Counted from the first letter of the stretch, positions 1 to 11,525 are shown. The stretch: DNA of 64,000 bases from Cladocopium goreaui (GCA_947184155.2 CAMXCT020000499.1:12501-76500); one strand, 5' to 3'. The notes: generated by a model from the letters alone, not told the origin. Translations and numbers: made by a program.

Positions 1-62
1 ACACTAATTACACTACACTACGACTACAGCTCCATTACGCTACAGCTACAACTGCAACTTAA
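1..62. repeat. CTACAA/CTACAC-type microsatellite, end of an array
   Basis: Short imperfect CTACAA-like repeats run in from the left window edge. The same satellite forms long arrays at 10.9-11.5 kb and 12.2-12.8 kb. Those arrays end in the same dispersed repeat that follows here. Confidence 0.8.
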
Positions 63-63
63 A

Positions 64-240
64 TCCAGCAGTTTTGGTGAGGTGACCACTGCAACCACTC
101 CAAAAATACAACCCCAACTCCAACCATGGATTCGCTCTGCCATCCGTGGTTCACAACAGCCAACCTCTCCTATAGGTTTCCTATTTTTTTACCTTCCGCC
201 ACCGCCTTGCGCGGTACTACTGGTATATACAAATATGATT
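64..240 (+). repeat. Dispersed repeat, copy a (pairs with 12822-13010)
   Basis: About 175 bp matches 12822-13010 with scattered differences. Shared blocks include the GTGAGG-GACCA-TGCAACCA stretch, TTCGCTCTGCCATCC, and CTTCCGCCACCGCCTTG followed by CGGTACTACTGG. Both copies lie directly downstream of a CTACAA array, so array and repeat seem to travel together. No coding capacity is evident. Confidence 0.75.
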
Positions 241-544
241 TTAGATTTATACAACCACACTGTAACCACACCTTCTACTGTAATGTCACGTGCGCTGCCA
301 CGTCACGTATCCTACCAAACCCGCGCATGTAGCCATGCCCGCCCTTGAAAATTCATGCCAATCCTTAAAATGTGAAATCTTCTGCTGTCGCATCACCGCT
401 TGTAAAGCCAAGCAAAGCGACATCATGTGATTTCACCCTGCAGAAGCAAGTCACGCATGCACACCCTTCTCACATGTCATGTAAAGTTATTTCACATGCT
501 TTCATTTCATTGTCATGTGATGCCATGCCACAAATAGGAAGGCC
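241..544. other. No gene seen
   Basis: Mixed sequence with several CACATG/CATGTG words and short open frames only. Nothing is supported as a gene. Confidence 0.5.
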
Positions 545-965
545 ATGTGCCAAGCCTTGCGGAAAGAAGCAGCCAAAGTGAGGAGATGCCACGGGAACGG
601 GATGGTAAAAGAAGAGATGTCAAGAGAAAGGGATGCCAAGAGAAAGAGACATCAGAGGCGGCGGGAGGAAGAGCCGGCAAGGCAAAAGGAGGTCAAGGAA
701 AAGGAGGGACAAAATGCAGATGGCAAGGGAAAGCGGTGTTACGCGACAGAGAAGACTTACTAGGTGCCAGGAGGCAGGGATGCCAAGAAAGGGAGATGTC
801 AGAAGAATGGGATGACAAAAGACAGGGGCTGAGGTCAAAAGATGGAGATGCCAAGAGAAAGAAGTGTCAAGGGAAAAAGATGTCGAGGGGATGGGGCAAC
901 AAAGAAAGAGATGCCACAAGAAAAATATGCCAAGAGAAGGGGCGTCAAGAGAAAGCTGTCCCAAT
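545..965 (+). repeat. Purine-rich degenerate tandem repeat (GATGCCAAGAGAAAG-like)
   Basis: The plus strand is almost entirely purine, with irregular recurrences of words such as GATGCCAAGAGAAAG, GATGTCAAGAGAAAG and GAGATGCCA every 15-30 bp. A Lys/Arg/Glu-rich frame of 148 codons crosses it, but this follows from purine bias (AAG, AGA, GAG codons) and is not taken as a gene. Confidence 0.7.
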
Positions 966-2050
966 GTACAGGTGCGTGTCAAAAATGCTATAAGCCCATT
1001 CTTTTTCTCCCAGCTTGGCTGGACTCATTGTGTTAGGGGAAAAATCCTTGGGCCCCGTTGGGTGCCCACCAGCAGCAACTACCTTGATGCACAATCCTTC
1101 CAACCCACGGGCTTTCTATGCAACTTTCCCGAGGCTGCAAGCCTAATGATATTATATAGAATGCCAAGTGGCTTCAGCCAGCAAATTGGACGGGTCCAGT
1201 TGCAATGCGCGACTTGACGAAGAAAGAGCTTTGTGTAGCCAGTCCTGCCGGCGATAAAATATTATTATGGCTTCTTCCATCTGAAGCAAGCAAGCGCAAT
1301 TTAATTACGCGCACTTCACGGTGATTTACTTCAGGTTTCCTGGTTGTCCTCCTTCTCAGCCAAACAGATCTCCTGCAGGGCCCAAACATGAAACCAAATC
1401 AGAACACCTTGGAGAAGGACGTTGGACCCAACCCTGGCTTGCGGCTCCAGCTCGGCAACTTTCACTAAAACTTCAGAGCAAAGCTTGTCGACCTCTTGTC
1501 CTTAATGACGCCGGTTGATGCGGGGGTTCTTGGAGTGTAGTGCCAGTGCCAATATATAAAACGTTTTTCACACTGTTTGCAAACGCCGCAAGCGTGTCCG
1601 CGCAGAAAGACCCTCTAGACATCTTTAAGCTAGCAGCGATGGTTCGAAAGAATTTCGTCGTAGGAGTTTTGCGTTTAGCGGCGTAAGGTTGCCCCAGGGA
1701 AGCCAAGCATCCCAGGACCACAATTCTCGTGCCAGCCCTATTTGCATTCCCCTGTTGGACAGCTATAGCGCAAGCTTCAAAACAGAAGATGCAAAATAAG
1801 GGGCGTTTAAAAGAAACAACCGGAAAGAAGATATTCTTTGTTGCAAAAGGTTCCCCGGGAGCAGTTTTCAGAGGTTCTGTAGTGTCCCTTTAAGTCTTTA
1901 ACCCGCGCGGTCTGATATGCCAAAGCTCTGAAACTCTGACATTCGCAGTGTTTTTCACATTCCAAATCTTCGACGCCCCCCTCCCCCAGAGGAAGACAAT
2001 CTGCGACGGACATTTTTTTACCTTCCCCGGAACACAACTATTTTTAGATC
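966..2050. other. No gene seen
   Basis: Non-repetitive sequence with no convincing coding frame, RNA gene or known element. It ends at the first composite satellite module. Confidence 0.4.
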
Positions 2051-2052
2051 TT

Positions 2053-2100
2053 TTCCCGAGAGCGCCTGCGAAGGGTTCTTCGTAAAAAAGAAGCCGTTAT
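2053..2100 (+). repeat. Head sequence of composite module 1
   Basis: The ~48 bp beginning CCCGAGAGCGCCTGCGAAGG and ending near GAAGCCGTTATAAT is almost identical to 25625-25672 and to the reverse complement of 18809-18853. Related versions occur at 15899, 31761 and 32445. In every case it stands immediately before a tandem array, here the 30-bp satellite. Confidence 0.8.
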
Positions 2101-3280
2101 AATACATCTTCACACCCTCACATCTGCTGATCTACGTCTTCACACCCTCACATCTGCTGATCTACGTCTTCACACCCTCACATTTGCTGATCTACAGCTT
2201 CACACCCTCACATCTGCTGATCTACACCTTCATACCCTCACATCTGCTGATCTACGCCTTCACACCCTCACATCTGCTGATCTACATCTTCACTCTTCAC
2301 ACCGTCACATCTGCTGATCTACATCTTCACACCTTCACATCTGCTGATCTACATCTTCAGACCTTCACATCTTCTGATCTACATCTTCACACCTTCACAT
2401 CTGCTGATCTACATCTTCAGACCTTCACATCTGCTGATCTACATCTTCACACCTTCACATCTGCTGATCTACGTCTTCACACCCTCACATCTGCTGATCT
2501 ACGTCTTCACACCCTCACATTTGCTGATCTACACCTTCACACCCTCACATCTGCTGATCTACACCTTCACACCCTCACATCTGCTGATCTACAGCTTCAC
2601 ACCCTCACATCTGCTGATCTACATCTTCACACCTTCACATCTGCAGATCTACATCTTCACACCCTCACATCTGCAGATCTAGATCTTCACACCTTGACAC
2701 CTGCAGATCTAGATCTTCACACCCTCACATCTGCAGATCTAGATATTCACACCTTCACACCTGCAGATCTAGATCTTCACACTCTCACATCTGCCGATCT
2801 ACATCTTCACACCTTCACATCTGCTGATCTACATCTTCACACCTTCACACCTGCAGATCTAGATCTTCAGACCTTCACACCTGCAGATCTAGATCTTCAC
2901 ACCTTCACACCTGCAGATCTAGATCCTCACACCCTCACACCTGCAGATCTAGATCTTCACACCTTCACACCTGCAGATCTAGATCTTCACACCCTCACAT
3001 CTGCAGATCTAGATCTTCACACCTTCACACCTGCAGATCTAGATCTTCACACCCTCACACCTGCAGATCTAGATCTTCACACCTTCACACCTGAAGATCT
3101 ACATCTTCACACCCTCACACCTGCAGATCTACATCTTCACACCCTCACATCTGCAGATCTAGATCTTCACACCTTGACACCTGCAGATCTAGATCTTCAC
3201 ACCCTCACATCTGCAGATCTAGATCTTCGCACCCTCACACCTGCAGATCTAGATCTTCACACCTTCACATCTGCAGATCT
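2101..3280 (+). repeat. 30-bp satellite array, module 1 (~39 units)
   Basis: An exact 30-bp period built on ATCTTCACACC-TCACATCTGCTGATCTAC. From about 2640 onward a variant with CTGCAGATCTAGATCTTCAC takes over, so the array has two homogenised halves. Because 30 is divisible by 3, a 400-codon Ser/Ala/Asp/Leu/His frame is open across it (2184-3386). That frame is a by-product of the repeat, not a protein. Confidence 0.95.
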
Positions 3281-3345
3281 CCTCTCGCTCTTCTTCTATT
3301 CTCTCTTAAGGCGGGGGCGGTGTCGCCGGAGCGCCACGAAACGCA
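3281..3345 (+). repeat. Linker of composite module 1
   Basis: The CTCTCGCTCTTCT stretch, then GGCGGGGGCGG and GCCGGAGCGCCACGAAACGC, separate the 30-bp from the 72-bp satellite. The same linker occurs at 26216-26290 and, inverted, at 18556-18632. A diverged form lies at 19040-19100. Confidence 0.8.
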
Positions 3346-3905
3346 ACCCTTTCGCACGAAATGGACGTTGGACGTCCAAAACCTAGGTAAAATTGCGATT
3401 TTGAAGCGTCCCCGGCAACCCTTTCGCACGAAATGGACGTTGGACGTCAAAAACTGAGGAAAAATTGCGACTTTGAGGTGTCCCGCGCAACCCTTTCGCA
3501 CGAAATGGACGTTAGACGTCAAAAACTGAGGAAAAATTGCGACTTTGAAGCGTCCCGCGCAACCCTTTCGCACGAAATGGACGTTGGACGTCAAAAACTG
3601 AGGAAAAATTGCGACTTTGAGGTGTCAATCGCAACCCTTACGCACGAAATGGACGTTGGACGTCAAAAACTGAAGTAAAATTGCGATTTTAGTTAGTCCA
3701 TCGCAACCTTTTCACACAAAATGGACGTTGGACGTCAAAAACTGAAGTAAAATTGCGATTTTAGTTAGTCCATCGCAACCTTTTCGCACGAAATGGACGT
3801 TGGACGTCAAAAACTGAAGTAAAATTGCGATTTTAGTTAGTCCATCGCAACCCTTTTGCACGAAATGGACGTTGGACGTCAAAAACTGAGGAAAAATTGC
3901 GATGG
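3340..3905 (+). repeat. 72-bp satellite array, module 1 (~8 units)
   Basis: ATGGACGTTGGACGTC recurs at 3361, 3433, 3505, 3577, 3649, 3721, 3793 and 3865, usually an exact 72-bp step. Each unit holds CAACCCTTTCGCACGAAATG, the dyad GACGT-TGG-ACGTC, and an AAATTGCGA block. The period is 24 codons, which explains the repeated frames seen on both strands. Confidence 0.95.
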
Positions 3906-4375
3906 ACGTTTTCGTTTCTGTACAAGTGTCTGTGTGTAAAAGCGTCTGTGTGTAAAAGCGTTTGTGTTTGAAAGCGTGTGTGCGTGTGTAAAAAGCATCT
4001 GCGTGTAAAAGCGTCTGTGTGTAAAAGCGTTTGTGTGTCAACGCGTCGTCTGTGTGTAAAAGCGTTTGTGTGTGAAAGCGTGTGTGCGTGTGTAAAACGT
4101 ATCTGCGTGTAGAAGCGTCTGTGTGTAAAACCGTCTGTGTGTAAAAGCTTTTGTGTGTAAAAGCGTCTGTGTGTAAAAGCGTCTGTGTGTAAAAGCGTTG
4201 CGTCTGTGTGTAAAAGCGTCTGTGTGTAAAAGCGTTTGTGTGTAAAGGCTTTTGTGTGTCAAAGCGTCTGTGTGTAAAAGCGTCTGTGTGTAAAAGCGTT
4301 GCGTCTGTGTGTAAAAGTGTTTATGTGTAAAAGATTCTGTGTGTAAAAGCGTCTCTGTATAAAAGCGTCGCGTTT
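3906..4375 (+). repeat. 16-bp satellite array, module 1
   Basis: Tandem AAAAGCGTCTGTGTGT units, with TTTGTG variants and occasional short insertions. It follows the 72-bp array directly, as in modules 2 and 3. Confidence 0.95.
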
Positions 4376-4514
4376 CTTCGCGCTCACGGAATGATGGTGC
4401 CGCGCCTTTTTCCGCAATGTGTGTGGGAATTACCATGATAAAATGAGATAGCACATGTCATTCGCAGACTCATGGCACTGAGCCTCCTGTGCACTTTTGT
4501 TGCTCACATTACAT
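4376..4514. other. Non-repetitive tail after module 1
   Basis: A GC-rich bridge leads to TACCATGATAAAATGAGAT. No gene seen. A loosely similar ACCATGAT-type sequence follows the 16-bp array of module 3 at 29522. Confidence 0.35.
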
Positions 4515-4569
4515 TTCTTCATGTTTTCTTTCTACCTCCCCCTTTCATTCTCTCTCTCTCTCTTGCTTT

Positions 4570-4613
<44 letters not shown>

Positions 4614-4645
4614 TTATCTCTGCCCCCTCTTTCTCTCTGTGGTTG
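4515..4645 (+). repeat. CT-rich microsatellite
   Basis: Nearly pure TCTC/TTTCTC repeats. A second CT tract at 5761-5875 leads into the same downstream repeat, so tract plus repeat is a duplicated unit. Confidence 0.9.
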
Positions 4646-4800
4646 CAAGACACATGTCATCTGATGATATCTGATGCCCTTTACCAAATATTCTCTTCTT
4701 GATCAATCTTACTTTTTCACACCATATCTTTCCATAGCTCATATAAAATTCACCAACTATTCACCGACTATCTTTTACGACTACCATCCTCAGAGCCACG
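4646..4800 (+). repeat. Dispersed repeat after CT tract, copy a
   Basis: The sequence from GTTGCAAGACACATGTCAT through the ACTATCTTTTACGACTACCA block recurs at 5877-6066 in the same orientation and at 16621-16772 inverted. Part of its 3' tail also recurs at 31664-31690. No coding content. Confidence 0.85.
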
Positions 4801-4822
4801 GACAATTCCTACTATGTCACCT

Positions 4823-5430
4823 TCAACGGGCTCCAAAACAATCGCTTGGAGACAGAGGTTCAAAACTCATTTTGCGCCAAAAAGTATCATCATCCATTTC
4901 TGTGCTGGGCCTGCCTTCACAGAGCAATCTCCAAGCTTTCAAATCCCGAAGAATGCACCTCAAGTTCGAAACAAATCGGAATGAATGACCACGCGATTCC
5001 AGATTCTCCAGCTCATTCTCCAAATAAGGCAATGAAACTTCCTTGCACGTCTTTTCATTGCATCCCAAATTCAGAAGCCGAAGTCTAAACCTTGAGATCA
5101 ACATGTGCTGTCTGTCCCGGGAATCACACAACTTCCAATCCCCAAACTCCAGCACTAATCCTTGCAGTTCACGCAAATGTTCTTCTTCACTGATGTCCGT
5201 GGGAGGCTGTGGATAAGAGGCCATGATATCTCGGGCAGCTTCCTCGACAACTTCCAAGGATGCCTCGTCTGCCACGAGCAGCACCTGAAGCTCATCCATC
5301 AAATTCTGATACTTCAATTGCAGGAATTCGTCAGTTTTTGCTGATCGACGGCGTTCACACTGGGGCTCGACATGTCTTGCAGTTCCACTCTTGAAGCACC
5401 ATCGCCACCGTCGTCCTCGCCAAGCCTACA
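4823..5430 (-). pseudogene. Unidentified protein-coding fragment, frameshifted
   Basis: A 164-codon minus-strand frame (4823-5317) has normal amino-acid composition and no internal repeats, unlike its surroundings. It is helix-rich, with many Leu and Glu, and reads MDELQVLLVADEASLEVVEE near its start and LENELENLESRGHSFRF in the middle. A second acidic frame upstream (about 5340-5430, ending near VNAVDQQKL) appears to join it through a one-base shift in an A-run near 5336. This suggests a broken gene or an exon with a sequence error. The distal edge overlaps the dispersed CT-associated repeat region. I do not recognise the family and propose no function. Confidence 0.35.
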
Positions 5431-5760
5431 GTGCCCTGATTTGCTTCACAACAAAGTGCAGACGGAGACCAACATTGGTGTAACTCTATGCAAGGGGGAA
5501 AATGTACTGTAATGGTTTGTATCAAGTCCACGTATTGCGTGTTGACCCAGAGGTTGGGATGATATCAAGACAGAAAACAACGCTTGAAACACAATGAATT
5601 TACATGAAATTACTAATAAAATCTAATAAATCAATATATGTTATGATGAATCAATACTCATATACCCAGCTGTTGAGACGGGCCAGGAATGAATTATCGG
5701 TTTTCCCGTGGAAAATGCCGAAGGCTGGCAGTTTTTTAAAAATGGTGTTTAACATAGCCA
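5431..5760. other. No gene seen
   Basis: AT-richer sequence between the minus-strand fragment and the second CT tract. No supported feature. Confidence 0.4.
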
Positions 5761-5761
5761 T

Positions 5762-5803
<42 letters not shown>

Positions 5804-5808
5804 GCTTT

Positions 5809-5848
<40 letters not shown>

Positions 5849-5876
5849 TTCTATCCCCCCTCTTTCTCTCTCTCTG
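5761..5876 (+). repeat. CT-rich microsatellite, second copy
   Basis: TCTC/TTTCTC tract matching 4515-4645 in composition and position relative to the following dispersed repeat. Confidence 0.9.
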
Positions 5877-6066
5877 GTTGCAAGACACATGTCATCTGAT
5901 GCCCTTTACCAAATATTCTCTTCTTGATCAATCTTACTTTTTCACATCATATCTTTCCATAGCTCATATAAAATTCTCCAACTATTCACCGACTATCTTT
6001 TACGACTACCATCCTCAGAGCTGCTTGAAAATCATCTTTTTCGCTCTCGGGCCGACCGTCGTCTAG
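5877..6066 (+). repeat. Dispersed repeat after CT tract, copy b, with longer tail
   Basis: Matches 4646-4800 and extends to a CGCTCTCGGGCC-ACCGTCGTCTAG tail. That tail recurs at 31664-31690 and inverted at 16621-16650. Confidence 0.85.
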
Positions 6067-7290
6067 TTCTTTTCCTTTCTTGATCATTAAGGTGTTTTTA
6101 ATTTAGCGATAACTTTAGCGATAACCCAGCGATAACCTTTTGCTGAAAAAGGAACCCCGGACGAGGGATAGACTCATTTGACCCCAACAAGAAGCATTCA
6201 ACAAGAAAACGAACAGGTTCTCAACCCTAGGCCATCAGGTTGTTTGAGACTTGGGGAGCCTTAAGCACTTCATCATAGCTACGAACGTTTCTTTATTGGA
6301 ACAATAAGGTCCCGCCTTCAATTACTAGAGCTATTGAGCAGGGAAGTGTGGCGTTTTCTGACGCCATGGCTTATCAAAGAGGGGCAATTGCGAGCCTGCG
6401 AGGTGACCCGTTTTCGTTTCCATAGAATTATAATGATCTTATAACCGTTGGGAACCATTGGACCATTGATCTTAATTAAATTCAGAGTTGAGCATGTAAT
6501 AAATGTCTTCCCTGAGGAAAGGGTCTAGGAATGTGCTTAGATAGCTCCCCAACATGGTTGCGAACGCAAAGGCAACGAGCGCCCCTTAATCCATTCCGGA
6601 CAGTTTTAGAGATCTGAATCCGTGGAGCCACTTCCGCTGCATTTTTGCTTTATTTAGTGTTGATTTGAACATATTTGAACAAAACACTGTAGAGCGATAG
6701 GGCGCCCAAAAAAAGCGATAACCTATATTTTCGTACCAGGCATCAACAATTGATTTTGACGGTGGCTCATATATAGTATGTCACGGACAGGAACAAGGAA
6801 ATGCCGAGGGAAAGAGGTTCAATCAGATGGTTGCAATGTGGCTCAACCGACGCGCATTTGGCTGGGGCACTTAGCATTTGGCAAGTAGAATCCTAGGAGC
6901 ATACTGTTCACGCTGGTATGCTAGGATGTCAGGGGGAGGGTTGTGGAATGATTATGGTGCATGCGAGCTGGAATATCAATGAATATCATGGCGCGCTGCT
7001 GCTAACGTGTCAGCCACGTCGAATGGTAGCTTATTTCAGTTCAAAACATGACACTCAAAAGGTCACACCACATATTCTCTCAGTACACATCTCTCCTTTC
7101 CCAACTAGATTTCGTCCCCTTCCCTTTGGCCTCAAGTTGTTGCAATTCTTAATTTAGTTTTGCTTCGCTTTGGCCTTGCTGAGGGGTGTGCTAAACCTTC
7201 ATTACCAATAGGGGACGACCCTATACCGCTACCCCTGTTTTGCATGAGCCGATTCAAAGTCCAAGACCGCAGGCATGGTCACCATCGACA
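6067..7290. other. No gene seen; small AGCGATAAC repeats
   Basis: AGCGATAAC occurs three times within 6105-6141 and once more near 6713. Otherwise the sequence is unique, with no convincing coding frame. Confidence 0.4.
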
Positions 7291-7410
7291 TCCAAATAAA
7301 TAAATACGTAATATATATATATAGTATATATACAGATAGCATTTTTTACGGAAATGCTATAGGCTTGTTGGTTCTTTCAATCCGTATGTGTGCAATGTAT
7401 TTGCTTTACA

Positions 7411-7515
7411 CATGGATGGATGGATGGATGGATGGATGGATGGATGGATGGATGGATGGATGGGTGGGTGGGTGGGTGTGTGGTGTGGTGTGTTGGGTGG
7501 TGGGTGGATGGATAG
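7411..7515 (+). repeat. ATGG/GGTG tetranucleotide microsatellite
   Basis: ATGG units grade into GGTG and GTGT units. A short TA tract (7310-7332) precedes it. Confidence 0.95.
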
Positions 7516-7954
7516 AGCATTAGATGTATAGTAAAGGTTGATGCATAGATAGAGAGGCAGACAGACAAATAGATTAAATAGATGGAATGTGCAAAGGCGC
7601 GTGTGTGTGTGTGTGCATGCAGCACCGCTTTGCCTTCACGCCGCGCTGTGTTTGCTGATGAACATTGTTTGCCGACTTGCTGTGCTTGACCTGATTCCGC
7701 CTCCCTTTGTTTCCCTGCTGAGGGGGGCCAACGCCAAGAAAGGCTTTCATCAAATATTGCTTCTTTCTTGAGCGGCAAGGATTTGGGAGGCAAGGTTTGG
7801 CTTTGCAAAGCATCAGTCAATGTAATGCGACGTGCGTAGTTTTGTTCTTTCCCTGGAGGTGTTGATACACAAGACATCTCTGCTCTGAGCCTTTCCTGTG
7901 TTGGTGCATTTTGGATCTGGGAGTGGTTTTCAACAAGCAAAGTTAGCAAGGCGT

Positions 7955-8445
7955 CTATTTTGGCGCTTTGCGGAGCATGCATGAATTGGCACCAGAAATC
8001 TAAGGCGAGACAAATTCTTGCGGCTGTCTTCGGGGTGAACTGTTGTGCACATGTGGGCCTGTTTTTGAACAGTCTTCGCTTTGCCTGTCAAAATCAAAGA
8101 TTTTCTTTGAAAAATGAAAGAAGGTACAACCGTGGTTTCGGACCTTTACCACCTGACGATAGAGCAGCCATCAATGCATGCATTGAAGAGCTTGAAGCTT
8201 TGAGCGGTCAAACCTGCCAAAGAGTCTTGGCGAAAGCTTCCCGGTCCATTCTGAAAGCAATGGTTGGAAAATTCATTGCTGTAGAACGCTATAGACAATG
8301 CTCACGCAGTGTAGTTTGGATTGCTTATCCCTGCTCGGGATCAGGTGGACAGGACCCTGATGCTCTGACGCCCAAGCTTGCTGGCAAGTGGCGCTTAATT
8401 TGGGCAACATCTCCAGATGTGTTGCTTTTGACGTTCCAGCCTTAA
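7955..8445 (+). CDS. Plastid-lipid-associated protein (PAP/fibrillin)-like exons
   Basis: An open frame on the plus strand has two blocks typical of the PAP_fibrillin domain. The first is GFGPLPPDDRAAINACIEEL at about 8133-8193, the helix preceding the barrel. The second is LAGKWRLIWATSPDVLLL near 8380-8435, the family's GKWRLxYTTSPDVLxL strand. In known fibrillins these blocks are close together. Here they are separated by codons that look like intron sequence. A GT-AG intron from about 8207 to 8344 (138 nt, divisible by 3, no stop) would join LEALSG to GQDPDAL directly. The frame then stops at 8443-8445, probably by running into a second intron. FPRDLRVPLTDPTNALELS in another frame near 8572 may be a later exon. 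Fibrillins act in plastid lipid bodies and thylakoids. Family call fairly sure; gene boundaries unknown. Confidence 0.55.
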
Positions 8446-9139
8446 TCAGAAAATTCAAGACAAAACCATGCTGAGACCCTTGAAGCTCGAGGTGGTGTTC
8501 ATTTCGCTTACTCCCATCATATGATACCATATGTCCCGGCATTCGTTTTCCTACCTGCGCGCTTTGCGCTCGTTTTTCCAAGAGATTTAAGAGTGCCACT
8601 CACTGACCCCACCAACGCTCTGGAACTGTCAATCCAGGCGTTCGGACATTCTTTGGCAATCCTGAAACTCATTGTGGACGAAAGACAGCTTTGACACGTT
8701 TTGTTCGGCTTACATATTGACATTGACATGTGAAAGTTTTACTTTACAAACTTTGCAACGGAGCTTTCTGAGCTGATTTGGCCAGATTTGACAGTGATCG
8801 TGCAGTGATGTCATGTCTTTCAATGCGGGCCAGGTCCTGCCGAAGCCAACCATTTCCAGACAGCCAAAACATGCCAAAACCATTTATTCCCAGAATTTCC
8901 AAGATTCTTTTGTTTTCAGCCCGCCTTGCGACGTTTCACAATATTCTTTGAGTTTTGATTGCGTTGCACCCCCCCCCGAGGGGACACCATCAATTTTCTC
9001 AGAGTCATGTCGAAATACCTTGGGGATCATAAGGTTTTGCTCGCTGCTGAGCCGAAGGCCTGTCTTTCAAGTGCTTCATAACCTTAACATATCTTAACCG
9101 AAGGAAGTTTAGGAGCCAAACTTCGGACAATATGGACAG
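8446..9139. other. No complete gene; possible further exon
   Basis: A 50-codon frame at about 8545-8695 looks protein-like and could continue the fibrillin-like gene. The rest is unassigned. Confidence 0.3.
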
Positions 9140-9240
9140 ATGAAAAAGCAGATGTGGGAAGAGTCAGAGAAGAGAAGAGAAGAAGAAAGAAGATCAGAGA
9201 AGAGAAAGAGTCAGAAGAAAGAAGAAGCAGGCGCGCGAAA
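9140..9240 (+). repeat. AG-rich low-complexity tract
   Basis: AGAGAAGAGAAG-type purine tract. Confidence 0.8.
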
Positions 9241-10084
9241 AGGTAGAAAAGTCGCGAAACACTGTGTTTTTCCAATGTTTTGGGGCTCAGAAGGGTCGAA
9301 AAGTAGGCTCGCTAAAGCGGCGGGTCGCAGATGAGAAATGAAAATCTGTACGCCATTGTGGCGCAAAGCACATTTCCAAGCCAAAATGTGCAAAACACCT
9401 CAACGTCGGAGCACTTTTGGAACTTGAGATGTTCAAAAAGTGTTGTGGCGGGAAGCACATTTCGAAGTCAAAAGTGTTACAAACTGACTGTCTCGGACCA
9501 TCTCGGACCATTTTTGGACGTTCAGATGCCGTTTCGTGTGGCAAGCACAGAAGGGATTCTGCACCTTTTGTCGCAGTTGCAACAACGTTGGCAGGCGTGA
9601 GGATCTGCGAAGATGCATGTCGCGTGGCAGGCGCAGTACAAGCGACATGTTCGTCAGAGATGTTAGGAGGTCAGGGCGCTGGTTTCCTGAGAGGGGTTGC
9701 ATTTTGGAGCCTCATATCTTCAGGTTTGCTGAGATGATTTTGCGTGACAGGTGCAGCACTTCGTATGACCTGGCCTCACTTTTTCGTGGCAGGCGCAATA
9801 TTTTAGACAGATGGGGAGAAATTGCAAAACGCATTGGTGCGAGTCTGTCAGCTTACAAGAGCCTGACCAGCCATAGATTGGCAGCCAGTAAAATGATTTA
9901 TTTTGTATTCCAGCTGTGTTCAGTTTGTATCTTCAAAACGTGCCTTGAAACATAGTCCAAAACCAACACTGTATTCAACTTGTATTTGCAAATTGTCTTA
10001 AACCCGCCCCAAACTGCACAGCGAGTTCACTGTGCACGTCCTCTTGGGAATACACTTGGGAATACATTAGCCTAATGGGAACAC
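9241..10084 (+). other. Repeat-derived region with a protein-like frame
   Basis: Two similar ~40-bp blocks (around 9362 and 9450, each with GCACATTTC and AAAATGTG/AAAAGTGTT) open the region. The frame 9536-9955 contains Cys/Arg-rich sequence (FCTFCRSCNN; later DLASLFRGRRNILDRWG) with balanced composition. I have an impression that this recurs in symbiotic dinoflagellate genomes as part of a repeat, but that cannot be tested here. No function proposed. Confidence 0.3.
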
Positions 10085-10235
10085 ATTTGGAATGAGTTTG
10101 GGGAATACAGTTGGAACACACTTGAACTTGTGGAATACACTTGGAACACATTTGGAATACACTTGGAACACATTTGGAATACACTTGGAATACACTTGGA
10201 ATACACTCGGAATACACTTGGAACACACTTTTCTC
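10085..10235 (+). repeat. TTGGAATACAC/TTGGAACACA short tandem array
   Basis: 10-15-bp units alternate between TTGGAATACAC and TTGGAACACATT. Scattered single units continue to about 10480. Confidence 0.85.
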
Positions 10236-10559
10236 GCTGTTTTTTTTGGATTTGGGGCTCAGGTGGCCGGGATGGACGGGGAATACAGTTGGAATACAAG
10301 TTTGAATCACTGGAAGAATTTCAGGTTTTGAAGAACACACTTGGGATATCTCTTTCTGGGAAACTGGATGTCTTTCTATATCTGACATACACACAGAACA
10401 TGGGCTGGAAAAGAGCCTTTCTGGAACACACTTAGAAGTACCTTTTGAGCATACAAACGGCATACACTTGGAACACAAAAAAATCATTTTGGACATTTCC
10501 AATGTATGGCTTCTGTGGGTGTGGGTGGTTGTAACTGTCAGCTTTGCACTCAACTTTCC

Positions 10560-10750
10560 ATTTTTGAAGGAAGTCTCGCAGAATTGCTTCGTTTTTGATG
10601 TTGTTAACTTGGAAAATTGAGGAAGTCCCGCCGAATTGCTTAGTTTTTTGACGCTAAAAACTGGGGCTCTCTCGCAGGATTGCTGCGTTTTCGATGTTGG
10701 CAAGTTCAAAAATTGAGGAAGTCTCGCAGAATATCTCCGTTTCAAGCTTG
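10560..10750 (+). repeat. ~60-bp imperfect tandem repeat (GAGGAAGTCTCGCAGAATTG)
   Basis: Four degenerate copies of GAGGAAGTCTCGCAGAATTG followed by CTTCGTTTTTGATGTT occur about every 50-65 bp. They lead directly into the CAGA microsatellite. Confidence 0.7.
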
Positions 10751-10761
10751 CCGATAGACAG

Positions 10762-10905
10762 CCAGACAGACAGACAGACAGACAGGCAGGCAGGCAGGCA
10801 GGCAGTCAGACAGACAGACAGAGACAGACAGAGACAGACAGAGACAGACAGAGACAGACAGACAGACAGAGACAGACAGAGACAGACAGATATGGGCAGA
10901 CAGAT
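10762..10905 (+). repeat. CAGA/CAGG microsatellite
   Basis: CAGACAGA, then CAGGCAGG, then CAGACAGAGA blocks, each internally uniform. Confidence 0.95.
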
Positions 10906-11525
10906 AGACAACTGCAACTACACTACACTAGACTACAACTTCAACTACACTACAACTACAACTACCACCACCACTACATTACACTAGACGACAACTACAC
11001 TTCAACTACAACTACAACTGCAATCACACTTCAGCTACAACTACAAGTGCACTACCACTATCTACCACTACAACTATACCGCAACTACAATTACACAACT
11101 ACAGCTACAACTACAACTACGACCCCTACAACTATTGCAATTACTACAGTTATTACTACAAGTGCGACAACTACAACTTCAACTACACTTCGACTAAACT
11201 ACGGCTACAACTACAGCCACAACTACAACTACAACTACAGCAACTAGATTGCAACTACAACTGCAACGACAACTACAACCTCAATTACGCTACAACTACA
11301 ACATCAACTACAAACACAGCCACCATTTTACAACACTACAAGTACATCTGCAACTACAACTACATTTTCAACTACAACTACCATTATACAACACTACAAC
11401 TCCAGCTACATGTGCAACTACAACTACAACTTCAACTACACGTCAACTACAACTAGAAATTCAACTACGACTACAATTACCATGATACAACACTAAGACT
11501 ACAACTACAACGACACTACAACTAC
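10906..11525 (+). repeat. CAACTA-type array, part 1
   Basis: Long imperfect CTACAA/CAACTACAA array with TTCAACTAC and ACCACTAC variants. Thr-rich and Leu/Gln-rich frames across it are artefacts. Confidence 0.9.

Noticed and set aside
547..993. 148-codon Lys/Arg/Glu-rich protein
   Set aside because: Purine-rich degenerate repeat. Composition explains the open frame.
2101..3280. CRISPR-like array of 30-bp repeats
   Set aside because: Simple tandem satellite without spacers.
2184..3386. 400-codon open frame rich in Ser/Ala/Asp/Leu/His/Thr
   Set aside because: Lies wholly in the 30-bp satellite. The period is a multiple of 3 and the unit has no stop in this frame.
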